Part shown: piece by piece, positions 52,001 to 63,700 of the stretch
How positions within the stretch are numbered: position 1 is the first letter of the stretch
How the letters are laid out: each line of letters starts with the position of its first letter
Source of the DNA: Spongospora subterranea
Taxonomy: Eukaryota; Endomyxa; Phytomyxea; Plasmodiophorida; Plasmodiophoridae
Length of the DNA: 64,000 nucleotides
NCBI GenBank assembly: GCA_900404475.1
Contig: OUQQ01000017.1
Span: 1 to 64,000 of the forward strand
Reading direction: 5' to 3'
The notes under the pieces: generated by a model
Told to the model about the DNA's origin: nothing
Database searches by the model: none
Seen by the model: only the letters and a program-made list of their open reading frames with translations
Position numbers and translations under genes: made by a program

Positions 52001-53909
52001 AGATATCCACAGCTGTTGTGGTAAAAAAGCACGGCTCCATGGGAGCGCCGATTTGGCTGCGGTTCAGGAGTTGCGGATGTGAAAAAATCTTCGCCAGAAG
52101 CGCCAAACTGACCGTTACATTGACGACTCCGCAAGCGATAGCCACGTTACAGCGGCTGCAATCATGACAGCACTGACGAAACGTATCAATAGATGCCAAG
52201 TTCGGCTCTCCATCGTCCTCCTCCCAGACATGATATGGCGACGCTGACCGTGATGGCAATATCGGAGGCGTTGGAATCTTCTGTTCAAGAGGACGGTTAG
52301 GTAATGTCAGCATCACTCTAGTGTCGCCGCATGAATGGAGCAGGCTAGAGTCAAAACGGCCATCCACAAAGAGATCGCAGCGTATCTCTGGTAGGCTGAC
52401 GGTGACCACCAACCCAGTTCTTGGTTCTGGTGAGTTTTCAGGCATTGGTTCGGCAGTAGCCTTGATCAGCGATGGGATTTTGAGTGCAACGGTATAGTTG
52501 GCACCATCCAGAACACATATGGGGTATGTAACTGATACGCCGACGATATCGACTGTAAAGTTGAGGTCGGCAGACTTCAGGGGTGCATGCTGACAGGATT
52601 TCAGAGAATTGTTCAGAGCAGAAATTAAAGCTAAGGCGCTTTCAATACAATCTGGGGTCAGATCGACTTGCGTCATTTGAAGCGAGAAACCTTCATCTTG
52701 GAAAAGAAAAACTGGGGTCAAAACTCGGGCGACTTTCGGAAATGACACCATTTTATGTGGCCCTCGACTATCGACCTTGTAAAGGTTGCCGTCGTCGAAC
52801 TGCAACATCTGTATTCGTGAATCAGGAGATACTGAAAGCATGGCAGCAACTCCGGTTAACTGCATCAAAAAGCTGCCATGATGGTTGCAAGCTTCTATGG
52901 CATGCATATTCAAGTTGAGCTTGTCGACGACAACGTCAACGTGTTGGCGCCATGATTGGTTAGGAAGCTCGGCGAAATCTGGTACCTCGAAATTTACATC
53001 ATGAAACGATTGGAAATCAAAATCGTCATATTGAAATTCGTTGATGCTGCGCTGAATTCGCTTAAGGTCGTCATCGGATAACGACTGCACGAGCGACAAT
53101 TCAGCTTTCGGTGGGGAGACCACCGTTTGGTCCAATGTTGATTTTGAGAAATGGCGCATTACATCGGCCAATGTAATGAGTAACGAAGGGCGTATTGAAA
53201 CGTCAATTTCAGATATTCTCAAGTTTAGAGAATCAGGATTCAATTCGGCAGAACAGTGACCAGAGCAGTTTGCAATGGTAATATCGGGAAAATCAGGATG
53301 AAATTCGTTTAGCATAAACCCGTCTGGTAGCATCAGATTCTCCAAATGATAAAATAACGAAGGGATCAAGAGGCGTAGCGATAATGAACCGCTGATAACC
53401 ACCAACTCAGCATTGGTGACGGTGACTTCCGTCTTTCCAATAAAACTTTCGAATAGCGTGCTGACAGACAGAATATTACCATCAATTCTTCCGTCAGCTG
53501 GCTCCTCAGCCGCATTTCCATCAACGCCCCCCAATGTTAATGAGGCCAACACCATTTCTTTTAGAGAAGGTTCACAAAGATCATCGTCTCGAGGTTGATC
53601 TCTCTCGGCCAGAGCCACTTCAGGGTCACCGTCCAATTCAATAAACAATCCGTTCAGAGATATCTGACAATAGGTTACAGACGCCGAACTTGACGTAAAT
53701 GAACGCCATGGGACTTTCAATGTCATCAGTTTGACTCGGGCAGTGCGGGCCGCCTTATGAAGCATCGGGCCGAACAAATTCACATTGCGAAGCGTGATGG
53801 CAGATCCATCGAGTGAAAAATCGAGTGCATCAACGTCATCGTCCAAATAACGCCCGAGTACACGCTTAATCGTGTACTTACACAGACGTTTGCTGATGGC
53901 GTCGAACAT
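49045..53909 (-). CDS. ATG2: ATG2, bulk lipid-transfer protein of autophagy
   Basis: A minus-strand gene. The first exon is uninterrupted for about 3.3 kb (53909 to about 50642), starting with the chorein motif MFDAISKRLCKYTIKRVLGR and LDGSAITLRNVNLF. Introns occur only near the 3' end: about 50641-50594, near 50400, and between 50030 and 49370. Later exons carry AYVHFFECASTSVTIDYWPS, then RIELRGVSGYARVMSTAFEI, then YIGGIVPFRSVVQFGCGMRD. The conserved C-terminal block is GLRQVSHNIVGIPLQHWRER, VRGIPRAVLQPTIATARAV and HGLRSTIAPKHR (stop near 49045). ATG2 bridges the ER and the growing autophagosome with Atg9 and Atg18 and channels phospholipids. The estimated length of about 1500 residues fits the family. 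Confidence 0.93.
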
Positions 53910-54882
53910 GAATCCAGAACGTTTCACAGCTTGAAGCCGGGAGAAGCGGCTTCGTTGGCGACTGACCCTGCACCCCTGGAATCTCCGACTAGTTTAGCCT
54001 TGGATGAATTGTTCTTCTTATTTGAGGGTTTGATATCTGGCAGATACTTACTTACCAGACAGCGACCGTGCGTGAACGGCCGATTACGGCAATTGAACGC
54101 TGCCAGACCATACCTAGTGGCCTTGCACTTCGCCCGACTGCGCGAACAAATGTTGCGTAACGTAGCTCACTGAGCCCGGTTATTGTCACGACCTAGCTGC
54201 ACTTGCGGATTGTCAGTCTGACTGGACTTGACCCCAAAATGAATCCGTACCCGTACTGTAAATCAGCACATCAAACTTTGGTTAAGCATGCAGTGCAAAC
54301 GCAGGGCAGCAGACTGCTGGCGATGATAATCCAAAAATATTGCTGCAATGATTTGCCATTTGCTTCAACGATTCCAGTAGTCATCCGCGCTGGTGTTGAT
54401 AGTCCAGCCGTGGCGGTGCGAATAGCAGTTGGATAAATCGTACATGGTGTGTTCGTGTGTGTGAGATACGAGTTCATCGCCTGTGTGGCCTGTTTCTCGT
54501 GTGTGTGTGAGCAGCATTGGAGTAATGATGGCTCGCGGAAGGGCAATTGAAATCTGCAGTGCTGTCGAAGAGGCTGAAGCGTTGTTTTCTGAAAATAGAC
54601 TTCTGAGTAAAATATTGAAAACGAATTTATTGGCTTGGTTCATCGCATTGGCATGTCAGATATTCTGTGTTCATCGTCCCCATCCAGAATCCAGGATTCA
54701 CGATCGAGGGGGTATTTTCAGCGGAATGGCGGACAGCATGCCGTATGGCGGGACCCCTACGCCTACAGTGGTCAATCCTTTGCGTGACATTGATCTGAAT
54801 CATAATTGCATACCATTCCGCTGTTGATCAAGCGATTACCTGGTCCAGGGGAATTAGTTCTGTCTATTTTTTCTATCTGAGG
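53910..54882. other. Divergent intergenic region between ATG2 and FANCJ
   Basis: The two genes diverge, so promoters for both should lie here. It holds GT-rich simple sequence near 54445-54515 and two short plus-strand frames (53931-54173; 54528-54827 from an ATG, with AIEICSAVEEAEALFSENRL). Neither shows a family motif. The second could be a small gene, but I cannot support it. Confidence 0.4.
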
Positions 54883-57800
54883 ATGTCGATTCGGATGGTT
54901 AATGGCATCGAAGTGCATTTTCCTTTCGATTCGCCCTACCCAGCCCAGATGATGGTTGCATCAAAAATCCTTACTGCTCTCCAGAAAAAACAGGTATATG
55001 GAGCCATGAATCAAGCATTGCCCTTTCATTAATACATTTTATAGAATGCCTTGGTGGAATCACCAACAGGAACAGGTTAGTTTAGCATTAAGTGGACGAT
55101 ATCATGTATAGTCATGAACCTTGCAGGAAAATCTCTGGCATTGCTCTGTTCGGTTTTGAGTTATCAGAAATCGTTAATGTTGGATGGAAGCGGCCGGACT
55201 GACAGTTTTGAGACCGATGTCCCTACCGTTTACTATGTAGCCATAATCATAGGGCTTGTACGATTATGCTTAACGAGATATGCTTTCTCATAGATGTCTC
55301 GTACACACAGTCAATTGACGCAAGTGGTAAAAGAACTAGGTAGAACTATTTACAGACCGAAAATGACGGTATTGGGGTCTCGTGAGCATCTTTGTGTTAA
55401 CAAGAAACCAGGGTATTCCGTTCGTCGTAATGGTTACCATTTCTGTTCTGAGGGCTCGCCTACGTAGGGTTTCAGCCGACGAAAGATGCAATAGTCTCCT
55501 CAATGACAACGCTTGCGAATATTTTAACAACGTGAAGAAGACAGGACTTTGAATTCTGTAAATTTTTAACTGTTCCTTATCAGGTTTACCGTTTAAGATC
55601 TGCGGTAGAAAAAGCTGGCGTTTTTGACATCGAAGATTTGCTAAAATCAGGCTCAAGTCTGAAGGTACTGCCGACGTCATTGCAGTTCGGGTGCAATTTT
55701 CGACTCGCATTCGAATTGAATCTTCCCCAGGCGGATTGTTTCTTCTACTCACACGTTAAACTTTTAGGCCTGCCCATACTTTTGTACACGGTCCATGGTT
55801 CGACCTCCAAATCCTGCTCGACTTATTCTGTGTCCATACAACTACGTCATTGACCCTGCAATCCGCCGAAGCCTGGACCTTAATCTCAAGAATGCCATTT
55901 TAATATTCGATGAAGTTCGTTGCTATTTATTTTGGTCCTCGGTGTTTTCACCATTTCAAGTTCAATCGATGCTTGTCTGCAATACCACTGGGTTCCTCGC
56001 TAATCAATATTTATTTAGTTCCTCATTGTTTATTTTTTTTTCAAACTACATAATGTCTGTTGGCATATCCACTAGTAACTCAGCGTTTAGGCACATAACA
56101 TTGAAACGGTCGCTCGCGATGCGGCGAGTAATACGTTTGATATCCCGCAACTGGAAGCTGCTCTTGACGCTCTTCACGACGTAGAGGATAGCGAAGCGTT
56201 GCGCCATCCCCTTCGTGGGCTCATCTCCTATATGGCTGCATGCACTGGTTATCTGTTTTTTGTTTATTGCTGAATTGGTGTACTAATTTACTATAGAGTC
56301 CATGTCATCGATTGCGTTTGAACACGATGCTTTTGTGGAATCTGGTCAGCGCATGTTGGATGTCCTGCAAGAGAACTCCTTGGGCCCGGATAGAATTCCC
56401 AACATGAGAACATCCGTGCAGGTTCTAATATTTATGTAAATGTTGAATCGGTGAGGTTGCTTTATAACAGATGATCCCAGGTGATTTCACAAAGATATCG
56501 CCAAGAGGATGAAGAGGACGACGATGGTGATCCTGATATCTCATCCCAAGCTCGTCATAAAAAGCGTTTGTCCACCAACTGGTAACAACTTCATATGCCG
56601 ATTTGTTATTCAGGAATGGATAATAACGATCGCAATCGTGCTTTGGCGGCTCTTCGAGTTTGCGACTCGCTCTGCTCGACGCTTGAATTTCTCTATGCTG
56701 TTGATGCCTCTCGTCATTACCGCCTCGCATTGACGAGGAAGTCATCATCATTAGATGCTTCAAGGGGGCCAAGAGAACCACATTGGGAATACAATGTAGC
56801 AAAATGTCGATGCTTCCATCGCAAGAGTTTGAGTTTGGTTTACTTGGTAGATTTCTTTGTGGTGCTTATCTTCTGCTGTCGCGTTATCTGATATAAGTAG
56901 GCTGTCAGCTTCAATCATTGTCGCTTCAGGTATTGCGATCATAATTAAGAATTTGTTTTCCGTATCGCACTTGAATTTCAGTTTTTTTTACTGTTTCACA
57001 TGTTCGAATTCACATTTCTTGAGGTGCTTACATTCAGCCTGGTGACCAGGCACCTTATTTCCACTATCATCTTTCGCTGCCGAGCTCGGGGTCCCGTTTG
57101 ACCAGGCTAGTATAATTGGCATTGCTAGCAATTGTGTTTGCTGCCCTCTGATCGTTTGTCCTTTACAGCGAGTTGAGGCCCCACATGTCATCAGCAGCGA
57201 TCAAGTTTGTAATTAGTTATCTTACTCGTGATTTGGTTCTGATTATATTAAAGGTTTGGGTTGGTGTTGTACCCAGTGCCAGTGGAAAACATCTGTCTTC
57301 GACATATCAGAGCGCTCAAACTTACGATTTTCAAGATCAGGTTAGCTTCGATTTGATACCTCGGCCTTGCCTTCCGTTTCATGGTTTGCCTCTCTGGCTA
57401 TCTTCATCCACACATTTTCATAATGTAGTATTAAAGTTCATTTGCTTAGCTAGGCTCGACTTTAATCGCCTTAGCGCAACGCATTCCTGCAGGAATGTTG
57501 GTGTTCATGCCTTCGTTAGTCCAAATTCCGATTGCGCTGTCATCTTTCATGGTGACCACTTGCTCAGCTATTCTCTTTTGGATCGCGTACTCAAACGTTG
57601 GAAAGACACTGGATCTTTCCAGTTGTTGAACAGGGTTAAAACAGGTTCTTAATTTTTTTTTCTCATGGTGAGCATAGTATGTCGTACCTGACTTATGATT
57701 TTTAGTAATTATTGAACCTCGTCGTAGCGGCGTTGATTTCGATACCAGCGTGAAGCGTTTCAGAGGACTTTGGTACGCTCGCTCATATATTCAAACTTCA

Positions 57801-60189
57801 CCGTGTTTTTTGTCTCAGTGGACAGTCATTCTTTAGTAATAAACCGAAAGGTCACGGTGCTATGTTTCTGGGCGTGTACCGTGGCAAGCTGAGTGAAGGA
57901 ATCGATTTCAGCAATGACGACGCACGAGCTGTTGTTTGTGTGGGTATGTTGTATTCAAATTCAGTTTCAGTTATCCAGTTTTTGATTTATTTAAGGTATT
58001 CCATTTCCAAATTCAAAAGAGGCTCAAGTGACATTGAAGCAGTCTCATAACACAACGCTCCTACGTCTGGAACCTGAGAGTCAGATCCCGTCAGGCCGAG
58101 AATGGTACCCGTTTTTCCTGATGTCATCTGTTCTCCTCTTTGAGCCGTGAGCATATCTCTTAGGTATTGTCAACAAGCTTATCGAGCGTAAGCGTAATGT
58201 GTCGTCGGATCTGATCTTGGTTGAGGCTATGCCCAGGTTAAATCAATCAGTTGGACGTTGCATCCGTCACAAAACAGATTATGGCGCAATTATATTCATT
58301 GATACGCGCTTTCAAGGTGAAGGCGTATCATCCAATATTTCCAAATGGGTAAATCGGAGGAACTTCTATGCATGCTATTAGTCATGCCAGTGTTAACAGG
58401 CATTCACATTTTTGTTTTGTTGTGTCAGGTTCGTAAAGAACTCGTTGTGTATAGATCTTTTACAGAAGTCGACTCAAGCTTGGAATTATTTTTCACCCGA
58501 ATGCAAGGTAAATGCTACGGTCTTGGTGTCGGATTTCGTCCTGATCAAATCTTAAAGAATCCTACCCGTACAGCCCCGATGAATCCTCTTGGAAAATGGT
58601 CGCGAAGGCCTCAAAGGTAATATTCTCTGTTCAGAGTCACTGTTGCATATAATGGCCTTTCTCGCATTGAGTGCTCATATTGTTCATCATTCTCAGATTC
58701 CTCTTGGCCCAATGGATGATTATATTGATAAGTGGGTGATAAAGTCGAAAACGAAACAAGTTGGAAAGACACCTGTGGAAGAAAACACTCCCATGGCGTC
58801 GAGGAACGCTCCAACTCAACCGCCACTCTTCGCACCTTCGGAAAACGATTATCTTATGGACAATCAACATATTGACATGCTGGACTTAACCACAAATTCT
58901 TCACCCCGACAAGCTTCAATGCGGGCGTCATCATTGAACCAGTTCGCATATAAAAGGAATCTAGTTCAACCATTATCACCGATCTCGCCGCCACCGAAAA
59001 ATTGTTTACTGCCAACCCCCTCTGCAAAGATTTCATCCGCAAACTACAATGTGCACCCAACGTGTGAAGATGAGGTTCATGGTCTCATCTCTACTACGGC
59101 CGCAGACCATAGCGTTCCCTCGCTAAACAAAGAAACTCAACGGTTTGGAATTAATGCAAGGGAGTCGGCTTCTAGCGTTGGAGCTAACGCCCCCACATTA
59201 CAGTGTCGTTCATGTTGTGCAGACTTATGGCCTACTCCTCGCTATACCATCCTCAACAATGCTCGTATCGAAATGCAGTCAGTGGTGTCATGTTTGGGAA
59301 TGCATTCCACAATAGACCTGCTGCCTATGGAAGGATTCAATTCAATTCGAGTAGTATTTGTTGTTGAATCGAATTCTAACAAACAAGGCATGATTCGGGT
59401 ATTTTTTTCTGCTCCTTTGTTATTTCTAAGGCTATTCCCCATAAATTCGATCCATGCCTTCTTTGCTTCTTCAACCATTTTTGAGTTGATTCCCTTGTCG
59501 TTCTCGTTCACTCATCACTACTTTAGATGAATCCCGATCAAATTTATTGGTCTAAAGAACTCGGGCTGGCTTTACGGTCATTATCGTGCACATCGTGTTC
59601 AGCGGCAATCGGGTCCGAGATTATTGCTGCTGCTACGGTTTCAGGTGTTAAACAGCATGTTGGAAGGTCGTGGTTATTGGCGGCACGATTAACAATCGGA
59701 AAACAGACTTCAAGTGTGATCAACTTGGAGGCTATTTCTGCTCCAGCACCACCTCTAAACATTCAAGAGCCGCCGGTTGCATGCATCAGCAACATGTCTG
59801 AGAGCTGCCAAAGGAGCGGAAATTTAAAAGTATCCAACGAAAGTATCCAGAGCGAATCATCAATATTACCGGCACCAGCTGCAGTTTTGCCTGTAACGCG
59901 ACCCCAAGATAGGTTTTCTGCCCTCAGGAAATCATTGAACTTGGTACCGGGCAATACTCAGAAGACATCAATACCTCATTTGACTAACGAAACTGTTCAT
60001 GCCACATTGTCTACTCAAAGAGAACCCACATTACCCGTCGATAACATTCCGGAGGTCGGTCAAAATGTGCCAGGCGTCAACGCATCTTCAAATGATTTTC
60101 AAGACAGTTTGGCCATTACCGCAAATCAGGTCTTCCAAGGACTGGAGCCTTCAGCTTGGATACCTTGTAAAAAGTTTCGGGCTGTTTAG
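54883..60189 (+). CDS. BRIP1: FANCJ/BRIP1-type Fe-S DNA helicase with Cys-rich C-terminal extension
   Basis: A plus-strand gene of about 14 exons from ATG 54883 ([20 protein letters not shown]). Walker A is [20 protein letters not shown], split by two introns. Then come [17 protein letters not shown], an Fe-S-domain region with HLCVNKK and CPYFCTRS, the PYNYVIDP block and the DEAH box ([15 protein letters not shown], spliced near 56097). The family-diagnostic segment [20 protein letters not shown] follows, with [20 protein letters not shown], then [20 protein letters not shown] and [20 protein letters not shown]. The DEAHNI-A-x-DAAS and QVWVG blocks favour FANCJ over Chl1/RTEL1. FANCJ unwinds forks, G-quadruplexes and crosslink intermediates. 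The last 500 residues (58.7-60.19 kb) are low-complexity plus two CxxC pairs (see findings). Stop 60187-60189. Confidence 0.9.
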
Positions 60190-60583
60190 ATTTTCCAGCG
60201 TTCGTGTCCTGATTTTAGCAAACCTTCCCATTCGTCATGATGATATCACTTTGTGGGGATGAGAGTCGGCGCTAGTCAGATCATGGTGGCCGGGCTGATT
60301 AATTTCGTCCTGAATTCTAACCTTTAAGACTATTATCGTTATTAAAAGAGATGGTTATGTCCAGTATCATCCTTGATGATCACACTGCCTTGATTCAGGT
60401 TCGCACTTGAACGAGAAAACCGTAATAGCTTTCTCATCCAGATACCTCCTTGTCGAATTCAACCGGTCCAGTCAGGTTTGAACGAGTATCCTTTACCGTG
60501 AGATTTTCTTTTCGACCTCAAAAATGATACAAGTGGTCAAAGGCAATTGTTTCTGGCAGTTCTCATTTACTCATTGTCGTATT
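60190..60583. other. Tail-to-tail intergenic spacer
   Basis: Between the FANCJ stop and the 3' end of the minus-strand Zn2Cys6 gene. No coding, RNA gene or repeat seen. Confidence 0.4.
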
Positions 60584-61475
60584 TCAAAAAGTTTTTTTTG
60601 AACGAGGCTGTTTCCCCATTGTTTGGTTTTGTGCTTTCTTTTTGCGCCGAGAATGAATTCGATCTTTACATAAAGCGCCTTTTCCAGCCTTCTCACACCG
60701 TGCGCAAGGTCGCCGACAATCGCACGCCAGTTTACTGCGATGGCATTCCACACACGCGATTCTAGTCCACAAAGTTAGAGTTGGTTACGCTAGAATCAAC
60801 GTTTACACCAACCTGGTATTATAACGAGGATGGATTGGTTTTCGTTCATGTGCTTGATACGGTGAATGCACCGTCCAAACGATTTCGGCTGCCGGCGGGT
60901 TCTCCGGAAACTCAGCTTCAGGTACCGTGAAAAGCAACGTATCGTCGAACACGTCCGACGGGTTGAGATGTACAATCATCGGGTATGGTGCCTTCCATTG
61001 ATCACCAGAGATGATGAAGTCCAAGTGCTTGACGTACGCGTCGATTTCCATCCCTGGATTGGGATGGACACGTTTCACCTTTGGCAATGATTCGCTTCGG
61101 CTGAGTGATTGAATTTCGCGAACTGAGCTCTGCCGTGCAACTTGGGCAATATGGTCACCTGACTGGAAGCTCAAGTTATTCTTCATCCACGAATCTTCAC
61201 CGAATCCATGAATTTCCTATGTGCATGATTAACAGTTTCCCAGTTCGCTGAAATCGCGATCTACAGAAATCTACAGGGGTTGTGATATTAGTGCAGATAA
61301 ATAAAGCCAGTAGCAGCATGAGCAGGTTCTTAAGAATTTCGGCATGCGGACACTGTTTATCTTCGTCCACATCACTCACGCGCCTAATCGCTGGAGATTG
61401 ATTGATGACCACAACAACTTTCGGGCATGAGTTTGAGTAGGCAATCCGCAACTCAATCGCAATAAACATTTTCAT
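60584..61475 (-). CDS. Protein with C-terminal fungal Zn2Cys6 binuclear cluster
   Basis: A minus-strand gene with ATG near 61475 (MKMFIAIELRIAYSNSCPKV). A middle exon covers about 61200-60830 (DAYVKHLDFIISGDQWKAPY; EFPENPPAAEIVWTVHSPY). A roughly 65-nt GT-AG intron (GTTGGTGTAA...GACTAG) joins RYNT-R in phase to IACVECHRSKLACD. The cluster reads C-x2-C-x6-C-x5-C-x2-C-x7-C and is followed by a basic RRKKKAQNQ tail and a stop at 60584. This is the GAL4-type zinc cluster, known almost only from fungi, which binds DNA. It usually sits at the N-terminus; here it closes a protein of about 200-250 residues. The junction between the first two exons (61330-61200) is not firmly settled. Confidence 0.7.
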
Positions 61476-61922
61476 TTATTGCATCGAGCAGACAGGGTGC
61501 ACCGCTGTTACTATTTGCTTGGTTGTGCTGGTGCATCTCTCGGGCAGGCGCATCGGTCTTGTGGGGCGACGCCGGCCAACGCAGTCTCGATGTGCTTACC
61601 ACACCCTATAATCACACAAAGACCACGATCAGGTTAGCCAACTCAAACTCGGCCCACGACAATCAACCTGCCCAGGTTGGCTTATGGCACTTGTCGCATG
61701 ACACTTGACGACACATTTCTGGCCTAAAATAAACTGAAGTGCTGCCGCTCTGCCGAACAAATTCTGGGTTTATTTCGGAGGCTTGTCCAACACGCAGTCT
61801 TCAAGTTGGCGCCAGTTCGGTCCTTGTGTATGTGTGACTGACTCTTGTACAGTACCTCCGCCTGTACTCAACCAGAATCTGTGATTGATATTAATGCTTC
61901 AAAAGTTGTCTTTGACGCGCGC

Positions 61923-62041
61923 TCTCAAGATATTTGTGTCAACCAAATATGTTGTTTGTTTCCCCGGTTTGATCCAGCGTTGTCTCAAGATTTTTGTGTC
62001 AATCTGATATGTTGCTTGTTCCCCGGTTTGATCCAGCGTTG
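61923..62041. repeat. Tandem duplication, two units of 60 and 59 bp
   Basis: Unit 1 (61923-61982) and unit 2 (61983-62041) both run from TCTCAAGAT through TTTGTGTCAA, ATATGTTG, CTTGTT/TTTGTT, and CCCCGGTTTGATCCAGCGTTG. They differ at a handful of positions. The duplication lies just left of the inverted repeat. No coding role seen. Confidence 0.85.
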
Positions 62042-62089
62042 AGCAACTGTTGAGCACTTTGTTCAGGCTATTGGGTCGTATTCCCATAA

Positions 62090-63500
62090 TCAGTCAGAAT
62101 ATGGTGTACTGTCGCCGCGCTGATCGATCTCTATGAGTCGTTCAGCTGGGACATATAACTTGGTCAAGTTCCCTCAATCATAAGGGAATTGATCACTTTA
62201 TTTTGTTGCAATCGTCTCTCGGCAACCTTGAAATTGAGTGGCAAGATATCATTTAACAAAAAATCATAAATAAATACCTATTGAGAAGCAAAAAGTCAAT
62301 TCTACAGAAACCCTTGAACGCAGCTACTAATGAACCCGATTCCTCTATTCAACATCGATGTGTAGCGATTCTCGCGATGTCCAATACCAGTCGTCAGGGA
62401 AGTCGAAGACGGCGCAGGGGATGAAGACCAGGTGTTGATGTTCATATCGCCGTCCGAGGCGAATATCAAAACCGGGGTGAGACGCGATGAGCACCTTGAT
62501 ACCCCATGCAGTTATCGAGGCCATTTGTCGCGTCGGCTGCCAAATCTTTAGTGACAGGTCTCCCGACAAAATAGATTCAATTGCATGAAGCATTTCAGAA
62601 AAGAAGCCGGTGAAAAGTCGGACAGCAACGAAACGAAGGTCATCGCCACACCAAGCGAAAGAAAAGCGAACGATAAGGATCGAAACCCGAACGCTTTAAT
62701 AGAGCAATGGTGGTGGATATCGTGAACCCTAACAAGTTTTCGCCGATATCAGAGCCGGTCGACGACCCCAATTCAATCGCAGCGCAAGAAAAGCTGGCAG
62801 CGACACGCTCTATTGTTGAGCTTGATTGAATTCACTTTCGCCGAAGTCAGCCGCGTTGTTGCGTCTGTAGACCCCTGATTACGGTCAAACATAGGTTCGA
62901 GTTCACATGCTCTGATGACACTTCCTCCTACAACCTTCGATTTTCGCCAACAGCGTCGCTGGCTCTGATGTATCGGCCGACACTTGTCAGGGTTCACGAT
63001 ATCCATTACCATTGCGTCGGCCTCTATCAAATCGGTCGAGTTTGGATATTTATCGTTCGCTTCTCTTTCGCTTAGTGCGGCGATGACGGGCAAAAATGCT
63101 TGCTATCCGACTCTTCTCGGCTTTTTTTCTGGAATGCTTCATGCAGTTGTATCTATTGTGTCGTGAAAAACAACCATCCAGATAACGGGAAATACCTGCG
63201 GCTAAAGATTTGGCGAATGTGCCCCGATAACTGGGGCACTTAGAAGTTGAAAAGAGCGATCGGGTTCATCAGTAGCTGCGTTCAAGGGTTTGTGTGGATT
63301 CGACTTTTTGTTTTTCAATAGGTGTTGATATGTGATTTTGTTGAATGATATCTTGGCACCGAATTTCAAAGTTGCCGAGAGACGATTGCTACTACATGAA
63401 GTGATCAATTCCCTTATGGTTGAGGGAACTTGGCCAAGTTATATGTCTCAGCTGAACGACTCGTAGAGATCGATCAGCGGCGATAGCACCTCGTCATCAG
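62090..63500. repeat. Large inverted repeat: two diverged repeat copies head to head
   Basis: The left arm (about 62090-62770) and the right arm (about 62950-63500) are reverse complements with moderate divergence. Matching blocks: GATCGATCTCTA...CTCAATCATAAGGGAATTG at 62120-62195 versus 63398-63475; AACGCAGCTACTAATGAACC region (about 62318) versus about 63270; TGCATGAAGCATT at 62592 versus 63145; and GATATCGTGAACCCT at about 62716 versus 63000. The left arm carries about 250 bases (62341-62590) that the right arm lacks or has replaced. The centre (about 62770-62950) is unpaired. This is best read as two copies of one repeat family inserted in opposite orientation, or a foldback element. Confidence 0.8.
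62345..62660 (-). pseudogene. Coding remnant inside the left repeat arm
   Basis: An open minus-strand frame ends at 62345 with FPDDWYWTSRESLHIDVE. Upstream it contains FTGFFSEMLHAIESILSGD and KIWQPTRQMASITAWGIKVL. The right arm has a matching but truncated frame on the plus strand (LLGFFSGMLHAVVSIVS, stop near 63166). The repeat therefore carried a protein-coding sequence, intact at its 3' end only in the left copy. I do not recognise the family; it is not an obvious transposase or reverse transcriptase. Confidence 0.45.
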
Positions 63501-63700
63501 ATACCCGAACTGATATGTCCAGTGACTACAAATTTCCGATGTCGACTTTCCAATCGTTCGGCCGTTCGACATTCGATGAGTTTCGCCAGGTACCAGAAGG
63601 TGCCAACCAAGATGGCGAAAAAGTGCAGTCTCAGGTCGGTCGGGTGTACCAGGAGACCCGGCCAGGGCCAGTCCCCCCAATGACAGTTGACACTTACGGG

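Noticed and set aside
54528..54827. Small gene upstream of FANCJ
   Set aside because: A possible ATG and helical start exist, but the frame then turns into unpatterned sequence; it could equally be 5' leader of the FANCJ transcript.
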